From the NCBI GenBank assembly GCA_002305965.1, contig DBRM01000015.1, positions 2,477 to 8,650 on the forward strand: DNA of 6,174 bases. Reading direction: 5' to 3'. Shown in pieces: positions 3,880 to 6,174 of the stretch. The stretch's first letter is position 1. Every line of letters starts with the position of its first letter. The DNA comes from Syntrophomonas sp. UBA1368 (GTDB lineage Bacteria > Bacillota > Syntrophomonadia > Syntrophomonadales > Syntrophomonadaceae). Both the position numbers and the translations under genes were made by a program. Below the pieces are notes generated by a model. The model had not been told where the DNA came from. It ran no database searches and was given only the letters and a program-made list of their open reading frames with translations.

Positions 3880-5874
3880 TTGTTTGGTGAAAATTCCGAC
3901 ATGGAAAACAGTTTATTCAATGATCTATCGGTTCATTCCAGTCAACTGGATGTAATACAGATGGAGTTTATCGGTGCGGAGAGTATAAGCTGGGAAGAAC
4001 TGTTTACAGGTTTTGACCGGTTGTATGCGATCACCTATTCTTCCGGGATCGGGTTTATTAATGAGCTGCTGCAAAGATTTGAATATGCGGAAATAATTTT
4101 CGGGTTTGAAGAGATAATGTCCTATAGCTTGAGCGAAATACTGGCTTTTCAATCCAAAACCATAGAGCGATTGCGGACAACCTCCGGGAAAGCTAAAGCA
4201 AATCTTCTGGACAGGATCGATAAGGACTCCTTAAAACTCTTCGTTGCCCGGCAAAAACTTTCTCACGAAAAAATCTATCTTTTGGAAGCCAATGATGGCA
4301 GGAAACGTGTGATTATGGGTTCGGCCAATATGTCTTATGCTGCGTTTAAAGGGAAGCAGCGGGAAAACATCAGCTATATCGATGGCGATAGGGCTTTTGA
4401 ATGGTATAAGGAAAGTTTTGATGAACTGAAGCAAAGCAGTTCGGATAATATTACTATTCCGGCTTTGAAAATCGCGGATACCGGAGAAAATCTGGCGGAA
4501 ATTCCGGTAATGAGCACGGTGAAAGTAAGGAAATCAATGATCATCGAACCAAGCACCGAAGCAAATGATGAGGTTAGATTCGTTCTGGATGTCAGGAATT
4601 TGGCTCATAAAATAGCGCCATTTATGCCCGTTGCAGATAAAAAAGGGAAAATAAAACTTTTGCCGGAGATGGTGATCCAGACCAAAAGAAGGATCGTGGA
4701 TGCGTTGGTCCAAGAAAAGGAGATGCGCAGCGAGTATCCGGAGTTGGTGATCGATGTCCCCAATCGTCAAGTGCTATTAAATGATAATGTCCTGGACCTG
4801 GAGCCGGAACCGGCTGAAGTAAAAAATGATGTGGAGCTATTTTTGGAGTATATGCAAGGATACGAAAAATTCCACGGTAATGTAGCAGGGATGCAGGCCA
4901 AGTATTATGCATTTGCCAACTGGTTTTTTACTACTCCTTTTATGGCTGTCATGCGGGATATGGCGGTTAAATACAATCAGAACCTGATGCCTTATCCGGT
5001 GTTCGGTTTGGTTTACGGAAAAAGCAAAGCTGGAAAAACCAGTTTTTTAGAGACACTGCTCAAAATGATGATCGGGCAAAAGACCAAAATAGCGGCACCG
5101 GATTTCACACGGTCAAACATAGACGGCCTAAAGAGGACCGTCAGGGGAGCCCCTATTATTGTGGATGATTTGACCCAGACCAGATTTAGTCAACATGCGG
5201 TGGAAATGATCAAAAACGATCACTTCGGGGTGTCGGAGAACCTTATCCACTATCCGGCGGTGGTGATCAGTGCCAATGAAGATGTCAAGGCGGTTGCCCA
5301 GGAAATCATTAGAAGAACGGTGCTGTGCCATGTGCAGGCCGGGTTGAAGAATACGGAAATAATGAGGACCAGCGTCGTAAGACGGGTGCAAAAGAATATC
5401 GGCACTGCTTTTTATCGGGAATATCTCAGACGGATGCTGGATATCATGCCGGACTTGCTGCAGTCACTTAAGGAAGATGAAAAAGAAGGAGCCCCGGATA
5501 TTTTGCAGGAATCATCTGACATCATTTATGACATCGTTTCCCGGTATGAAGATAGAGAATTGCCTGGTTATATCCGCAGGTTGACATTGGATGATTATTT
5601 CAGTGAAAAGGTGACCGGCGCCCAGGCGATCAAAAAGATCAAGGATGCATGGCAGATCAATAGAAAGGCCTTTGAAGTGGATAAGAAACATTCGCAGCTG
5701 CACTATTTTGCGGGCGAGTCATGGGAGGCGGAGCGTATCATCAAGGAACTGCCCGAGGATCTGCAGGCCCGTAAATCAGGCGGGAATATCGCCATGGATC
5801 TGGAGGTGGCCTGCGACTTTTTCGAAATAGACTTCAAAAAATATGGCGGAATACTAAGGTTTATGAGGAAATAG
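3880..5874 (+). CDS. phospholipase-D-like (HKD) and P-loop ATPase fusion protein
   Basis: This large cytosolic protein is of no family I can name. Numbering is from the alternative ATG 3841 (677 residues); the preferred TTG 3880 start gives 664. Residues about 35-195 look like a nuclease-type phospholipase-D domain: YAITYSSGIGFINELLQRF (62-80), then H142-x-K144 and G160-S161-x-N163, one HKD motif, so activity would need a dimer. A linker (about 200-325) has no recognised motif. Residues about 330-540 form an AAA+/SF3-like ATPase: Walker A GKSKAGKT (393-400), Walker B PIIVDD (438-443), sensor asparagine N479 in VVISANED, and candidate arginine fingers R491/R492. The C-terminal 130 residues are helical and charged. 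It starts 77 bp after the toxin gene with no terminator between. Energy-driven nucleic acid cleavage, as in phage defence, is a reasonable inference but unproven. Confidence 0.8.
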   Translation: MFGENSDMENSLFNDLSVHSSQLDVIQMEFIGAESISWEELFTGFDRLYAITYSSGIGFINELLQRFEYAEIIFGFEEIMSYSLSEILAFQSKTIERLRTTSGKAKANLLDRIDKDSLKLFVARQKLSHEKIYLLEANDGRKRVIMGSANMSYAAFKGKQRENISYIDGDRAFEWYKESFDELKQSSSDNITIPALKIADTGENLAEIPVMSTVKVRKSMIIEPSTEANDEVRFVLDVRNLAHKIAPFMPVADKKGKIKLLPEMVIQTKRRIVDALVQEKEMRSEYPELVIDVPNRQVLLNDNVLDLEPEPAEVKNDVELFLEYMQGYEKFHGNVAGMQAKYYAFANWFFTTPFMAVMRDMAVKYNQNLMPYPVFGLVYGKSKAGKTSFLETLLKMMIGQKTKIAAPDFTRSNIDGLKRTVRGAPIIVDDLTQTRFSQHAVEMIKNDHFGVSENLIHYPAVVISANEDVKAVAQEIIRRTVLCHVQAGLKNTEIMRTSVVRRVQKNIGTAFYREYLRRMLDIMPDLLQSLKEDEKEGAPDILQESSDIIYDIVSRYEDRELPGYIRRLTLDDYFSEKVTGAQAIKKIKDAWQINRKAFEVDKKHSQLHYFAGESWEAERIIKELPEDLQARKSGGNIAMDLEVACDFFEIDFKKYGGILRFMRK

Positions 5875-5910
5875 AAAGACCCCTTAAAGATCAAACGTCA
5901 GTTAGTCATC

Positions 5911-5915
5911 GGAGG
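5911..5915 (+). promoter_or_regulatory. ribosome binding site of the acetyltransferase gene
   Basis: GGAGG lies 7 nt before ATG 5923. The 48-bp gap from the preceding stop codon holds no terminator and no good promoter, so the gene may be transcribed with the HKD-ATPase gene. Confidence 0.8.
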
Positions 5916-5922
5916 TTTATAA

Positions 5923-6174
5923 ATGAACAAAATGATTACGATCAGGAATGAAGAAGAAACTGATTATGAGAGCGTAGAAGCAATCACCAGGAAAGCTTTC
6001 TGGAACTTATATGTGCCGGGCTGCGTTGAACACTATTTGGTGCATGTGATGCGGTCCCACCGGGACTTTGTGCCGGAGCTGGATCTGGTGATCGAACTTG
6101 ATGGTGAGGTTATCGGGAATATCATGTATACCAAAACCAAACTGATCGATGAGTCCGGGGAAGTAAAGGACATC
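5923..6174 (+). CDS. GNAT-family N-acetyltransferase, 5' part only
   Basis: Only the first 84 codons lie in the window; the gene runs off the right edge with the frame open. The protein starts MNKMITIRNEEETDYESVEAITRKAFW. The pattern IR-x-E-x3-DY-x-SV-x3-T-x-KAFW, then NLYVPGCVEHYLVHVMR, F-VPELDLVIELDGEVIGNIMYTK and a following IDESGEV is characteristic of a GNAT group (COG3153-like) common in Firmicutes. These enzymes transfer an acetyl group from acetyl-CoA to an amine; the substrate is not known for this group. The acetyl-CoA-binding motif (Q/RxxGxG/A) lies beyond the edge, so catalytic competence cannot be judged. Start ATG 5923 is fixed by GGAGG at 7-nt spacing. It looks like a housekeeping or accessory enzyme rather than part of the upstream system. 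Confidence 0.85.
   Translation, partial: MNKMITIRNEEETDYESVEAITRKAFWNLYVPGCVEHYLVHVMRSHRDFVPELDLVIELDGEVIGNIMYTKTKLIDESGEVKDI

Noticed and set aside
3925..5894. Several 60-96-codon frames on both strands inside the HKD-ATPase gene
   Set aside because: All lie within a long gene with clear domain motifs and have no independent signals.

Overview
The window looks like a chromosomal accessory stretch of a moderate-GC, Gram-positive anaerobe of the Clostridia type. The signs are strong AGGAGG-like ribosome binding sites, GTG/TTG starts, U-tailed intrinsic terminators, an RNA leader that can form either a terminator or an antiterminator, and a GNAT protein that reads like clostridial homologues. 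The genus cannot be fixed from the sequence, though the GGGGACAG-type intergenic repeats remind me of Peptococcaceae-like genomes. All supported genes are on the + strand.

Layout. (1) 171-1256: a six-helix membrane diguanylate cyclase (GGEEF). (2) 1254-1605: a non-coding repeat field that begins on the stop codon of that gene. It holds 7-bp tandem repeats and two copies of a composite module: a GACAG-rich part, a 19-nt element, then a 38-nt element with a perfect GGGCCGAC/GTCGGCCC hairpin. (3) 1630-1827: a promoter, a palindrome near the transcription start, and a compact leader RNA with two hairpins, a pseudoknot and a mutually exclusive antiterminator/terminator. It looks like a riboswitch, possibly of the guanidine-IV type. 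(4) 1891-2761: a possible 16-codon ORF, then a 265-residue protein of unknown function. (5) 2762-3112: no clear gene, but a consensus-like promoter, foldable sequence and a strong terminator that together suggest a small RNA of about 175 nt. (6) 3220-3802: a Phd/YefM antitoxin and RelE/ParE toxin pair, overlapping by 8 bp. (7) 3880-5874: a large protein joining a phospholipase-D-like (HKD) nuclease-type domain to a P-loop ATPase domain. (8) 5923-end: the first 84 codons of a GNAT acetyltransferase.

Working together. The toxin-antitoxin pair and the HKD-ATPase gene lie close together on one strand with no terminator between them. That context fits genome defence or stabilisation of an accessory region, but this is inference. 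The unknown gene at 1964 may be controlled by the leader upstream. The best leads are the HKD-ATPase fusion, the leader RNA and the putative small RNA.
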